A DNA stretch of 64,000 nt, from assembly GCA_044226195.1 (NCBI GenBank), contig JBGAHO010000019.1:7079-71078 (forward strand). Reading direction: 5' to 3'. Source of the DNA: RPQJ01 sp044226195. Lineage in GTDB: Bacteria; Pseudomonadota; Gammaproteobacteria; Steroidobacterales; Steroidobacteraceae. A program made the translations under genes and the position numbers. The notes beneath the pieces were generated by a model, which ran no database searches, had not been told where the DNA came from, and saw nothing but the letters and a program-made list of their open reading frames with translations. This document shows, in pieces, positions 8,391-17,208 of the stretch. How positions within the stretch are numbered: position 1 is the first letter of the stretch; every line of letters begins with the position of its first letter.

Positions 8391-9341
8391 ATGAGACGCC
8401 TCGACCGCATCCTCGCCGTGGTGGACCCCACCGTCGAGACTCAGGCGGGGGTCGCCAAGGCGGCCCGCCTGGCCCGTGCCACCGGTGCCGTCCTCGAACT
8501 CATCGTCTGCGATTACGATCCCGCCCTCGACGGCTGGCCCGTGGCGCAGACGGCCGCGGTTCGCGCGCTGCGCGAGGAACTGCTGGACGAGCGCGGGGAA
8601 ATGCTCGAAATCCTGGCCGACGAACTGCGCGCCGGCGGGCTCACGGTCGAGACGCACGTGCGCTGGGGCAACCCGCTGTACCGGGTCATCCTGCGCCGGG
8701 TCGAGGAGTCCGAGCCCGATCTCGTGGTGAAGGACACGCACTACCACTCACTGGTGCGGCGCACGCTGTTCACCAACACCGACTGGAACCTCGTCCGCGC
8801 CTGCCCGGCGCCGCTGCTGCTTGCGCGGGCCGGCGACTGGAGCGCCACCCCGCGGCTGCTGGCGGCCGTCGATCCGGGGCACCTCGCCGACAAGCCCGCG
8901 GTCCTCGACCACGATCTGCTGGATTTCGCCGACCTGCTGGCCCGCGCCCTCGAGGGCGAGGTCCACGCGCTGCACGCCTTCTTCCCCGCCGCCCTGCTGG
9001 CGTTGACCACCGGGCTCGGCGGCCTGCCGCTCGGCGGCGACACCTCGGTCGAGGAGATCGTCGCGACCGAGCGGCGACGCGTCGAAGGCGGGGTTCGCGA
9101 GCTCGCGTCAGCCCATGACGTGCCACCCGACCGGGTGCACCTCGTGCAGGGCTCGGCCGCCGAGGTGTTGCCCCAGGCCGCGGCCGACCTGCGGGCCGAC
9201 CTCGTGCTGATGGGGGCCGTGGCGCGCAGTCGCCTCGAGGAACTGTTCGTCGGCAGCACGGCGGAACGGGTGCTCGATCGCCTGCCGGCGGACGTGGTGG
9301 TGGTCAAGCCGCCGCAATTCACGCAACAGGTGCCCGGTTGA
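8391..9341 (+). CDS. Tandem universal stress protein (UspE-like)
   Basis: The 316-residue protein contains two Usp domains, about residues 1-145 and 155-310. The first opens with RRLDRILAVVDP. The second ends with the nucleotide-loop pattern GAVARSRLEELFVGSTAERVL and a VVVVKPP strand. Tandem Usp proteins are stress-survival factors often induced under low oxygen; the head-to-head position with ccoN fits that. The ATG at 8391 is nine bases after GGAGG. An ATG two codons earlier (8385) leaves only three bases and is less likely. Confidence 0.88.
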   Translation: MRRLDRILAVVDPTVETQAGVAKAARLARATGAVLELIVCDYDPALDGWPVAQTAAVRALREELLDERGEMLEILADELRAGGLTVETHVRWGNPLYRVILRRVEESEPDLVVKDTHYHSLVRRTLFTNTDWNLVRACPAPLLLARAGDWSATPRLLAAVDPGHLADKPAVLDHDLLDFADLLARALEGEVHALHAFFPAALLALTTGLGGLPLGGDTSVEEIVATERRRVEGGVRELASAHDVPPDRVHLVQGSAAEVLPQAAADLRADLVLMGAVARSRLEELFVGSTAERVLDRLPADVVVVKPPQFTQQVPG

Positions 9342-9423
9342 GTCGGGGTTCACGGACGTAGCCTGCGGCCGGCGTGACCGGTCTCACAGTCCGGCGCGAG
9401 GCCCGCCGTATACTCAGGCGGTC

Positions 9424-11508
9424 ATGTCGTCCGCCCAGGTCCTGCTGATCAGCGCGCGGCCCGTCGACCTCACGCAGGTACGGGCCGCCCTGGAATCGAT
9501 CCGTGGCCAGCCCTACCGGCTGGACGCGGCCACTTCGTTGGCGGAAGGCCTGGCGCGCGTCCGGCAGGAGCACGTCGATGCCCTGATCCTGGACTGCAAC
9601 CTGCCCGACAGCCAGGGCCTGACCACGTTCCTGCGCATCCAGCCCAAGGCGACGCAGCTGCCGATCGTGGTGCTGGTCGACGAGTCCGACGAGGAACTCG
9701 GGCGCGATGCCACTTCGCGCGGCGCCCTCGACTACCTGGTGCGCGAGGCGCTCACGCCCCAGCTGCTCGAGAAGACGCTGCGCTACGCCACCGAGCGCAC
9801 GCACACGCTGCTGGCGCTCAAGGCGTCCGAGCAGCGCTACCGCGAGCTGTTCCAGAACGTGACGGCCGGCGTCTTCCAGACCACGGCCGACGGCAAGTTC
9901 ATGGCGGCCAATCCGGCGCTCGTGCGCATGCTCGGCTACGACACCGAGGACGAGCTGGTCGACCTCGACATCGCCCGCGACGTCTACATGGACCCGGACC
10001 ATCGCCAGCGCTGGGTCCGCACCATGGCCGAGGGCGGCGAGGTGCACAACGCCGAGCTGGTGCTGAAGCGCAGGGACGGCACCAAGATCGTCGTGCTCGA
10101 GAACTCGCGCGCGGTGCGCGACGACGACGGGCACGTGCTGTTCTACGAAGGCACGCTCACCGACATCACCGCGGCACACGAGCTGTCGCAGCAGCTGTCG
10201 TACGACGCCAGCCACGACCCGCTCACGGGCCTGGTCAACCGCCGCGAGTTCGAGCTGAAGCTGCAGCGCGCGCTCGAGCTGGCGCAGACCACGAACTCGA
10301 CGCACGCCGTCTGCTACATGGACCTGGACCGATTCAAGACGGTCAACGACATCTGCGGCCACGTCGCCGGCGACGAGCTGCTGCGCCAGCTGGGCCACGT
10401 GCTGCAGCAGAAAGTGCGCACGGCCGACATCGTTGCGCGCCTCGGCGGCGACGAATTCGCGGTGCTGCTGCACAACTGCGCGGTCGGCGACGCGCTGCAG
10501 GTGTCGCAGAACCTGCTGCGCGCCGTGCAGCAGTTCGAGTTCATCTGGGGCGCCCACAAGTTCGTGCTGGGGGCCAGCATCGGCGTGGTCGCCGTGCACG
10601 CCGGCTTCAAGCGCATCGCGCAGGTCATGAACGCGGCCGACACCGCGTGCTACGCGGCCAAGGACTCGGGCCGCAACCGGGTGCACGTCTACCAGGAAGA
10701 GGAGACCAACCTGCTGCGGCGGAGCGGCGAACTCGACTGGGTCGCGCGCGCGAAGCGTGCCCTGGCCGAGAACCGGCTGTTCCTCGAGGCGCAGGAGATT
10801 CGCCCGCTGGCGGCCGGCACCGACGAGAAGCCGCACTACGAGCTGCTGGTCCGCATGCGCGACGAAACCGGCCGCGTCGTGCCGCCCGGCGCTTTCCTGC
10901 CGGCCGTCGAACGCTACAACCTGTCGGTGCATTACGACCGCTGGGTGATCACCGCGGCCATGACCTGGCTCGGGCGCCACCCCGAGATCTTCGAGCGCGC
11001 CTCGCGGTTCTTCATCAACCTGTCGCGGGACTCGATCAACGACCCGGAGACCTTCGGGTTCATCCGCCAGGCGATCGCGGCGGAGAGCGTCGATCCGCGG
11101 CACGTGGGGTTCGAGACCGCGGAGTCCGTGGCCATCGGCAACCTCGGCAAGGCCAACCAGCTCATCGCCGAACTGCGCCGGCTCGGCTGCGCGTTCGGGC
11201 TCGACGATTTCGGCAGCGGCGTCTCGTCGTTCGCCTATCTCAAGGCGCTCGGGGCCGACTTCCTCAAGATCGACGGCATGTTCGTCGGCAACATCCCGCG
11301 CGACCGCATCGACCTCACGATGGTCCGCTCCATCAAGGAGATCGGCCACGTGATGGGCAAGCAGATCATCGCCGAGTCCGTCGAGAGCGATGCCGTGGTC
11401 GAGAAGTTGCGCGAGGTCGGCGTCGATTTCGCCCAGGGCTTCGCCATCGCCGCCCCGCGACCGCTCGACGAGCTGGTCGCCGTCACAGTCGCCGACCTGC
11501 TCGGCTGA
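9424..11508 (+). CDS. REC-PAS-GGDEF-EAL cyclic-di-GMP signalling protein
   Basis: The 694-residue cytoplasmic protein has four modules. A receiver-like domain spans about 1-120, with Asp57 in the phospho-acceptor position. A PAS domain covers about 135-255. The GGDEF domain has an intact LGGDEF motif at 341-345. The EAL domain spans about 445-690. The nominal EAL motif reads ELL (473-475), but the metal/catalytic segment LDDFGSG (D594, D595) and the KIDGMF and IAESVE strands are preserved. Both cyclase and phosphodiesterase activity are therefore possible. No kinase gene is adjacent. It lies 82 bp downstream of the stress-protein gene and could share its transcript. Confidence 0.92.
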   Translation: MSSAQVLLISARPVDLTQVRAALESIRGQPYRLDAATSLAEGLARVRQEHVDALILDCNLPDSQGLTTFLRIQPKATQLPIVVLVDESDEELGRDATSRGALDYLVREALTPQLLEKTLRYATERTHTLLALKASEQRYRELFQNVTAGVFQTTADGKFMAANPALVRMLGYDTEDELVDLDIARDVYMDPDHRQRWVRTMAEGGEVHNAELVLKRRDGTKIVVLENSRAVRDDDGHVLFYEGTLTDITAAHELSQQLSYDASHDPLTGLVNRREFELKLQRALELAQTTNSTHAVCYMDLDRFKTVNDICGHVAGDELLRQLGHVLQQKVRTADIVARLGGDEFAVLLHNCAVGDALQVSQNLLRAVQQFEFIWGAHKFVLGASIGVVAVHAGFKRIAQVMNAADTACYAAKDSGRNRVHVYQEEETNLLRRSGELDWVARAKRALAENRLFLEAQEIRPLAAGTDEKPHYELLVRMRDETGRVVPPGAFLPAVERYNLSVHYDRWVITAAMTWLGRHPEIFERASRFFINLSRDSINDPETFGFIRQAIAAESVDPRHVGFETAESVAIGNLGKANQLIAELRRLGCAFGLDDFGSGVSSFAYLKALGADFLKIDGMFVGNIPRDRIDLTMVRSIKEIGHVMGKQIIAESVESDAVVEKLREVGVDFAQGFAIAAPRPLDELVAVTVADLLG

Positions 11509-11553
11509 AGCCGGAAGCTGCGCCACCCTCAGGAGACCCGCTTTGAGGTTGTA

Positions 11554-11575
11554 ATTAACTGGCCGATTGATTAAT
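11554..11575. promoter_or_regulatory. AT-rich inverted repeat upstream of the TetR gene, candidate operator
   Basis: An ATTAA (11554-11558) / TTAAT (11571-11575) inverted repeat lies in an AT-rich island, ten bases before the TetR start codon. Such a patch is striking in this GC-rich sequence. TetR repressors commonly bind dyads overlapping their own promoter, so autoregulation of the exporter operon is plausible. The exact half-sites are uncertain. Confidence 0.4.
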
Positions 11576-11584
11576 ATCTCCCGC

Positions 11585-12271
11585 ATGTCGAATGCACCCC
11601 CGTCCACCGCGGCCGCCCCGGCCCCCCGGACCCGTCGGCCCGGCCGACCTGCGGCCGGCGGTCCGGCCGTGCGTGAAGCGTTGCTCGAAGGGGCGCGCCA
11701 GCTCTTCCTCGCCCGGGGCTTCGCCTCGGTCACCATCCGCGAGATCGCCCGCGCGGCTGGCACCTCGACCGCGGCGATCCACTACCATTTCGGCGACAAG
11801 CTCGGCCTGTACCGCGCCATGCTCGAGGAGGCCATCGCGCCCGTGCTCGAGGCTCTGCAGCGCCTGGCCGCACCCGACCAGGTCGCTCAGGTCGAACTCA
11901 CCGAGGTCGTCGGCCTGTACCAGCAGATGCTCGCGCGCAACCCGTGGGTACCGGCGCTGATCGTCCAGGAAGTGCTCGCCGAAGGCGGGCAGTTCCGCGC
12001 GCAGTTCATCGAGCACTTCGCCGGCCGGCTCGCGCCGCTGGTGATCCGGATCATCACGCGCGGGCAGGAGCGCGGCGCCCTGCGAGCGGACGTCGATCCG
12101 CGGCTCGCCGCGCTGTCGGCCATGAGCCTCACCGTGTTCCCGTTCCTGGCGCTGCCGGTGACGCAGCGCGTGCTCGGGCTCGACATCGCGGGCACCGATC
12201 TCGACACGTTGACGACACATACGCGCCGCGTGCTGCTCGCGGGCATCGGCGCGCCCGGAGCCGCGGCATGA
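11585..12271 (+). CDS. TetR/AcrR-family transcriptional regulator (CecR/YbiH-like)
   Basis: This 228-residue regulator has a proline/alanine-rich leader and then a TetR N-terminal helix-turn-helix domain. The recognition region IREIARAAGTSTAAIHYHFG is around 58-77. The C-terminal ligand domain resembles the CecR/YbiH family. An in-frame TTG lies six codons upstream, but the ATG at 11585 is preferred. Its stop overlaps the start of the HlyD-like lipoprotein gene (ATGA), which marks an operon. By analogy with E. coli ybiH-ybhGFSR it should control the following exporter genes. Confidence 0.88.
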   Translation: MSNAPPSTAAAPAPRTRRPGRPAAGGPAVREALLEGARQLFLARGFASVTIREIARAAGTSTAAIHYHFGDKLGLYRAMLEEAIAPVLEALQRLAAPDQVAQVELTEVVGLYQQMLARNPWVPALIVQEVLAEGGQFRAQFIEHFAGRLAPLVIRIITRGQERGALRADVDPRLAALSAMSLTVFPFLALPVTQRVLGLDIAGTDLDTLTTHTRRVLLAGIGAPGAAA

Positions 12272-13242
12272 ACAGGACACTGTCGATGCGTTGCAGCGCG
12301 CTGCTGCTCGCGGGTGCGGCGCTCGCCGGATGCGGTCACCGTGGCGACGGGCTCGAAGTGCACGGCACGCTCGAGCGCGACCGCCTCGAACTGGTGGCCG
12401 AATCGAACGAGCGCATCGTCGAGATCGCGGTGCACGAAGGCGACCGCGTCGCGGCGGGCGCGGTCCTGCTGCGCCAGGAAGCGGGCACGATGCAGCCACG
12501 GCTCGACCAGGCGCGCGCGAGCGTCACGGAGTCGCAGCGGCGCCTCGAAGAGTTGCAGCACGGCCCGCGTGCGCGGGAGATCGACGAGGCGCGCGCGTCT
12601 GCGGCCGGCGCCCAGAGCACCTACGACACCGACCGTCGCGAGTTCGAGCGGGTGAAGTCGCTCGTCGAGCGCCGGCTGCTCGCGGAGTCGCAGCTCGACC
12701 AGGCCCGCGCCCGACGGGACGCATCGGCCGCGGCGCGCGACCAGGCGCAGGCGCAGCTCAAGCTGCTGCTCGAGGGCACGCGGTCGGAGCAGGTGCAGCA
12801 GGCACAGGCCGCCGTAGCACGTGCGCGCGCTGCCCTGGCCGAGCTGGAGACGACGGCCGGGCGCTATGAACTGCGCGCGCCGCGCGCCGGGCGCATCGAG
12901 GCGCTGCCCTACAAGCTCGGCGAGCGGCCGCCAGCCGGCGCACCCGTGGTGGTCATGCTGGCGGACGGCGCGCCGTATGCCCGCGTGTACGTGCCGGAAC
13001 CGCTGCGCGTGCGCTTCACCGCCGGACGTCCCATGGAACTGAGCGTCGACGGCGTCGACGGATCGCTGCACGGCACCGTGCGCTACGTGTCGGCGGAAGC
13101 GGCGTACACGCCGTACTACGCGCTGACGCAGAAGGACCGCAGCCGGCTCAGCTATCTCGCGGAGATCACGGTCGACGATCCGCGTGCAGGCGAGTTGCCG
13201 GTCGGCGTGCCGGTGCAGGTTCGCGTGCCGGCCGGCAACTAG
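12268..13242 (+). CDS. HlyD-family periplasmic adaptor lipoprotein (YbhG-like)
   Basis: The 324-residue protein has a lipoprotein signal peptide with lipobox LAGC (Cys22). A short lipoyl-like half-domain follows. Then comes a long alpha-helical hairpin (about 75-190, rich in Ala, Arg, Gln and Glu), then the second lipoyl half (YELRAPRAGRIEALPY) and a beta-barrel domain. It should bridge the inner-membrane ABC-2 exporter to an outer-membrane component. It overlaps the TetR stop by four bases and precedes the ATPase by nine bases. Confidence 0.9.
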   Translation: MNRTLSMRCSALLLAGAALAGCGHRGDGLEVHGTLERDRLELVAESNERIVEIAVHEGDRVAAGAVLLRQEAGTMQPRLDQARASVTESQRRLEELQHGPRAREIDEARASAAGAQSTYDTDRREFERVKSLVERRLLAESQLDQARARRDASAAARDQAQAQLKLLLEGTRSEQVQQAQAAVARARAALAELETTAGRYELRAPRAGRIEALPYKLGERPPAGAPVVVMLADGAPYARVYVPEPLRVRFTAGRPMELSVDGVDGSLHGTVRYVSAEAAYTPYYALTQKDRSRLSYLAEITVDDPRAGELPVGVPVQVRVPAGN

Positions 13243-13251
13243 GGCCGCATC

Positions 13252-14199
13252 GTGCAATCGCCGGCATCTGCCATCGTTGCGCGCGGGCTGACCCGCGACT
13301 TCGGTCGCGTGCGGGCGGTCAACGGCGTCGACCTCGACATCGCGCGGGCGCGCATCTACGGATTCCTCGGACCGAACGGTTCCGGCAAGTCGACGACCAT
13401 CCGCATGCTGTGCGGACTGCTGCGGCCGACCGCCGGCTCGGTCACGGTGCTCGGCCACGAGATGCCGCGCGACGCCGAGCGCCTGCGCCGCAGCCTCGGC
13501 TACATGACGCAGAAGTTCTCGCTGTGGGACGACCTCACGGTGCGCGAGAACCTCGAGTTCATGGCGCGCATCTTCGGGCTCGACCACGCGCGTCGTCGCG
13601 CGCGCATCGACGCGGTGAGCGAGGAGTTCAACCTGCGCGCGCTGCTCGACCAGCGTGCCGGCACCATGAGCGGCGGCCAGCGGCAGCGCCTCGCGCTGGC
13701 CGGGGCCACGCTGCACGAGCCGGAGCTGCTGCTGCTCGACGAGCCCACCAGCGCCGTCGACCCGCAGAGCCGGCGCGACTTCTGGGAAAGTCTGTTCACG
13801 CTGGTCGAACGCGGCGTGACCATCCTCGTGTCCACCCACTACATGGACGAAGCCGAGCGCTGTCACCGGCTCGCCATCCTCGCCGAGGGGCGGCTGGTGG
13901 CCGAGGGCGAGCCGAAACGCCTGATGGCGGACATTCCCGCGACCGTGGTCGAGATCGAGGCCGAGGACATCGCGGCGGCGCGGACCGCGTTGCAGGCGGA
14001 TCCGTCCGTGCGCAGCGTCGCGCAACTCGGCACGCGGCTGCACGCGCTGCTCGATCCCGCCGTGGCGGATCCGGCCGCGCGGGTAACGGCACGACTGCGT
14101 GAAGCTGTCGTGACCGCCGAGGTCGCGCAGGTGCACGCGAGTCTCGAGGACGTGTTCGTCGCCGCGACCGGCTTCGGCAAGCCGGGGGCGGAGGCCTGA
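13252..14199 (+). CDS. ABC transporter ATP-binding protein of the YbhF/YhiH type
   Basis: The 315-residue ATPase has Walker A GPNGSGKST at 40-48 and signature MSGGQ at 139-143. Walker B LLLLDEP includes D163/E164, and the switch histidine is H196. The start is GTG. It carries a single nucleotide-binding domain, whereas E. coli YbhF has two fused ones, so this subunit must dimerise. A C-terminal regulatory extension (about 225-310) is present. It sits between the adaptor and the ABC-2 permease genes. Confidence 0.92.
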   Translation: MQSPASAIVARGLTRDFGRVRAVNGVDLDIARARIYGFLGPNGSGKSTTIRMLCGLLRPTAGSVTVLGHEMPRDAERLRRSLGYMTQKFSLWDDLTVRENLEFMARIFGLDHARRRARIDAVSEEFNLRALLDQRAGTMSGGQRQRLALAGATLHEPELLLLDEPTSAVDPQSRRDFWESLFTLVERGVTILVSTHYMDEAERCHRLAILAEGRLVAEGEPKRLMADIPATVVEIEAEDIAAARTALQADPSVRSVAQLGTRLHALLDPAVADPAARVTARLREAVVTAEVAQVHASLEDVFVAATGFGKPGAEA

Positions 14200-14202
14200 G
14201 CC

Positions 14203-15294
14203 ATGTTCGAGCGCGTGCTCGCGATCATGCTGAAGGAAGCGCGCCAGCTGTCGCGCGACCGCCTGACCTTCGGGATGATCGTCGGCATCCCGATGATGCA
14301 GATGCTGCTGTTCGGCTACGCCATCAATTTCGACGTGCGCGACCTGCGCGCCGCGGTGGTCGACGAGGCGCAGACCAGCGGCTCACGCGCGCTGGTGGCC
14401 GACCTGCAGGCGAGCGGCGTGATCCGCTTCGCCGCACCGAGCGCGAGCGTGGCCGAACTGCGCCGTCGCATGAGCGTCGGCGAGGTCAGCGTGGGTGTCG
14501 TGGTGCCGCCGGATTTCGAGCGTCGTCGCCTCGAGCACGACCGCGCCGCCGTGCAGCTGCTGGTCGACGGTTCGGAGCCGATCATCGACAGCGTGGCGCG
14601 CGGCCTCGCGACGGTGCCGCTGCCCGGGCGCGACGGCCGTTACGCGTCGCGCGTGCAGGCCTACGAGGTGCGTACCGAGTACAACCCGGAGCGACGCACC
14701 GCGGTGCAGGTGGTGCCGGCACTGATCGGCGTGATCCTCAACATGACCATGGTGATCTTCACGGCCGGGGCCATTGTGCGCGAGCGCGAGCGCGGCAACC
14801 TGGAACTGCTGATCACGACGCCGATCCGCTCGTGGGAGCTGATGGCGGGCAAGCTGCTGCCCTACGTGCTGATCGGGCTGGTGCAGACGACGCTGGTGCT
14901 GGTGCTGGGCGCGGTGCTGTTCGACGTGCCGATCAACGGACGGCTGGTCGACCTGTACGGCGCGGCGGTGCTGTTCATCGCCGCGACGCTGACGCTCGGG
15001 CTGGTGGTGTCGACGTTCGCGCAGACGCAGTTCCAGGCGTTCCAGCTGGCCTTCGCGACGATGCTGCCGTCGATCCTGCTCTCGGGCTTCATGTTCCCGT
15101 TCGACGGCATGCCGCCGCTCGCGCAGTGGATCGCGCAGGTGCTGCCGCTGACGCACTTCGTGGTGATGGTGCGCGGGATCATCCTGCGCGGTGCGGCGCT
15201 CAGCGGGCTCTACGTGCCCGCGGCCAAGCTCGGTGTGTTCCTGCTGGTGGCGCTGGTCGTCGCCACGCTGCGCTTCCACAAGCGCCTGGATTAA
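14203..15294 (+). CDS. ABC-2 type permease (YbhS/YbhR-like)
   Basis: The 363-residue protein has one N-terminal transmembrane helix (about 23-45), a large periplasmic domain (about 45-180) and five C-terminal helices. This is the layout of the ABC2_membrane_3 exporters. It starts three bases after the ATPase gene. Only one permease is encoded, so a homodimer is likely, unlike the YbhS-YbhR pair. The substrate is unknown; related systems export cationic drugs or organic solvents. The operon appears to end at the hairpin downstream. Confidence 0.9.
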   Translation: MFERVLAIMLKEARQLSRDRLTFGMIVGIPMMQMLLFGYAINFDVRDLRAAVVDEAQTSGSRALVADLQASGVIRFAAPSASVAELRRRMSVGEVSVGVVVPPDFERRRLEHDRAAVQLLVDGSEPIIDSVARGLATVPLPGRDGRYASRVQAYEVRTEYNPERRTAVQVVPALIGVILNMTMVIFTAGAIVRERERGNLELLITTPIRSWELMAGKLLPYVLIGLVQTTLVLVLGAVLFDVPINGRLVDLYGAAVLFIAATLTLGLVVSTFAQTQFQAFQLAFATMLPSILLSGFMFPFDGMPPLAQWIAQVLPLTHFVVMVRGIILRGAALSGLYVPAAKLGVFLLVALVVATLRFHKRLD

Positions 15295-15309
15295 TGCGGA
15301 CAGATCAAT

Positions 15310-15358
15310 GGGGACATTCCTCTTTTCTTCGCGAGCGGCGAAAAAGAGGAATGTCCCC
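15310..15358. repeat. Long perfect hairpin of the GGGGACATTCC repeat family
   Basis: GGGGACATTCCTCTTTT (15310-15326) pairs perfectly with its complement at 15342-15358, giving a 17-bp stem with a further TCGC/GCGA pairing inside the loop. It lies between two convergent genes and its right arm touches the phaC stop codon. Flanking T- and A-rich runs on the stem mean it could act as a two-way terminator. The motif recurs at 24939, 26900 and 26969, so it also looks like a REP-type dispersed palindrome. Confidence 0.75.
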
Positions 15359-17112
15359 TATTTTTCGAGGACGTATTCGCCGGGGGCGTCGCAGAGCGGC
15401 TTCAGGCCCTGCTTCGGCGCGCCCATCTTCGGCGGGGCGACGCGTGCCTTGCTCGAGTGCTGCTCCAGCCAGGCGGCGAACGTGGGCCACCACGACCCCG
15501 CGTGCAGCTCGGCCTTCTCCATGTATTTCTCGGGCGACAGCAGGCGCGCACCCGCCTTGGCGTGATGCACGCGATGCCGGCGCTTCGGATGCTGCGGCCC
15601 GCTGATGATGCCCGCGTTGTGCCCGCCGCTCGTGAGGCAGAAGGTGTAGTCCGCCGAGCGCACCAGCCGGCCCACCTTGTAGACGGACTTCCACGGCGCG
15701 ACGTGGTCGGTCTCGGTGCCGACGACGAACATCGGCAGCGTGACGTCCGCGAGGTTGAGCGTCTCGCCGAGCGCGACGTAACGCCCCTCGGCGAGATCGT
15801 TGTTCAGGTAGAGCTGGTAGAGGTAGTCCGTGTGCATGCGGTACGCCATGCGCGTGCCGTCGGCATTCCAGGACATCAGGTCGTTCATGCCGAGCCGCTC
15901 GCCCTTGAGGTACGTCGTCACCGACGGCGCCCACAGCAGGTCGTAGGTGCGCAGCATCTGGAAGGCGCCGCCCATCTGCCGGCTCTCGAGCACGCCTTCC
16001 TTCCACATCATCGCCTCGAGCATTGCGAGCTGCGCCGGGCTGATGAACACGGACAGCTCGCCCGGCTCGCTGAAATCGGTCTGCGCCGCGAACATCGTCG
16101 CCGTCGCGAGACGCTCGTCGTCACGGGCCGCGAGCGCCGCGGTCGCGATCGAGAGCAGCGTGCCGCCGATGCAGTAGCCGACGCCGTGCACCTTGCGCTT
16201 CGGCACGATGGCGTTGATCGCATCGAGCGCGCCGAGCACGCCGAGCGTCAGGTAGTCGTCCATCGTGACGTCGCGGTCCTCGGCGGTCGGGTTCTTCCAC
16301 GAGATCATGAAGACCGTGTGGCCGAGGTCGGTCAGGTACTTCACCAGCGAGTTCTTCGGCGAGAGGTCGAGGATGTAGTACTTCATGATCCACGCCGGCA
16401 CGACCAGCACCGGCTCGGCGAACACCGTCGCGGTGGTCGGCGAGTACTGGATCAGTTCCATCAGCCGGTTGCGCAGCACCACCTTGCCCGGGCAGGTGGC
16501 GGTCTGCTCGCCCACGCGGTAGTGCTCGGTGCCCACCGGGCCGAGGCCCTTGAACATGCGCTGCACGTCCTCGGCGAGGTGCTTCGCGCCGCGCACTAGG
16601 TTCCGGCCGTTCTCCTGCAGCGTCTGGTTCACGAGCTGCGGATTGGTCGGCAGGTAGTTGTCCGGGGCCAGCACCTCGAGGCCCTCGCGCACCGTGAAGC
16701 CGACGAGGTTCTCGGCGGACTCGTCGGCACCCGGCACTTCCTTCACGGCCGCGCGCGCCACCTCGGCGGCGGCGAGGAACGACTGCGCCAGCACGTTGAA
16801 CGGGAATTTCTGCCACGCCGGGTCGGCGAAGCGCTGGGCATAGGGCGTGCCCTGGGCGGCCGGCGCCGGAGCCTCGCCGCGCAGGGCCGCTCCGGTGAAC
16901 TGCGCGAGCGCGAGCGACTTCTGCAGCACGTCGCGGGCGATGGTCGCCTGGCGACCGGGCGCCTTGGCGAGGTGCGAGAGCACGTTGACCCACGCCCCGC
17001 CGAAGGCCTGCGGCGACATGCCCGCGGTCCACTGCCCGAGGGTGGCGAGCATCTGCCGCGATGCATCGTCCGACACCAGCGTCCTGCCCTTGCGTTCGTC
17101 GCCTGCCGACAT
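15358..17112 (-). CDS. phaC: Class I poly(3-hydroxyalkanoate) synthase PhaC
   Basis: This 584-residue synthase polymerises short-chain 3-hydroxyacyl-CoA into storage polyester on granules. The alpha/beta-hydrolase core carries the nucleophile motif GYCIGG with Cys314. The likely aspartate is D469 in GTETDHVAPW and the histidine is H498 in SGGHNAG. An N-terminal PhaC domain precedes the core. The ATG at 17112 sits eight bases after GGAG. A GTG three codons upstream overlaps that site and is less likely. No phaA, phaB, phasin or phaR gene is nearby, so the synthase is a lone gene here. A good sigma-70-type promoter lies upstream. Confidence 0.95.
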   Translation of the reverse strand: MSAGDERKGRTLVSDDASRQMLATLGQWTAGMSPQAFGGAWVNVLSHLAKAPGRQATIARDVLQKSLALAQFTGAALRGEAPAPAAQGTPYAQRFADPAWQKFPFNVLAQSFLAAAEVARAAVKEVPGADESAENLVGFTVREGLEVLAPDNYLPTNPQLVNQTLQENGRNLVRGAKHLAEDVQRMFKGLGPVGTEHYRVGEQTATCPGKVVLRNRLMELIQYSPTTATVFAEPVLVVPAWIMKYYILDLSPKNSLVKYLTDLGHTVFMISWKNPTAEDRDVTMDDYLTLGVLGALDAINAIVPKRKVHGVGYCIGGTLLSIATAALAARDDERLATATMFAAQTDFSEPGELSVFISPAQLAMLEAMMWKEGVLESRQMGGAFQMLRTYDLLWAPSVTTYLKGERLGMNDLMSWNADGTRMAYRMHTDYLYQLYLNNDLAEGRYVALGETLNLADVTLPMFVVGTETDHVAPWKSVYKVGRLVRSADYTFCLTSGGHNAGIISGPQHPKRRHRVHHAKAGARLLSPEKYMEKAELHAGSWWPTFAAWLEQHSSKARVAPPKMGAPKQGLKPLCDAPGEYVLEK

Positions 17113-17162
17113 GGTCGTCACTCCGTCCGGGAAGGGTTACTGCAGTGCAAAAAATCCGGGCC

Positions 17163-17190
17163 AGTATAGCCGCGGGGTTCCGACCCGCAA
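17163..17190 (-). promoter_or_regulatory. Sigma-70-type promoter for phaC
   Basis: Read on the minus strand, TTGCGG (17185-17190) and TATACT (17163-17168) are separated by 16 bp. The latter matches the -10 consensus at five of six positions. Transcription would begin about 40 bases before the phaC start. Between promoter and gene lies TTTTTTGCACTGCAG, whose TGCA-rich dyad is reminiscent of PhaR-type sites; that is speculative. Confidence 0.5.
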
Positions 17191-17208
17191 GGCCGGCGCC
17201 GGGACTGG

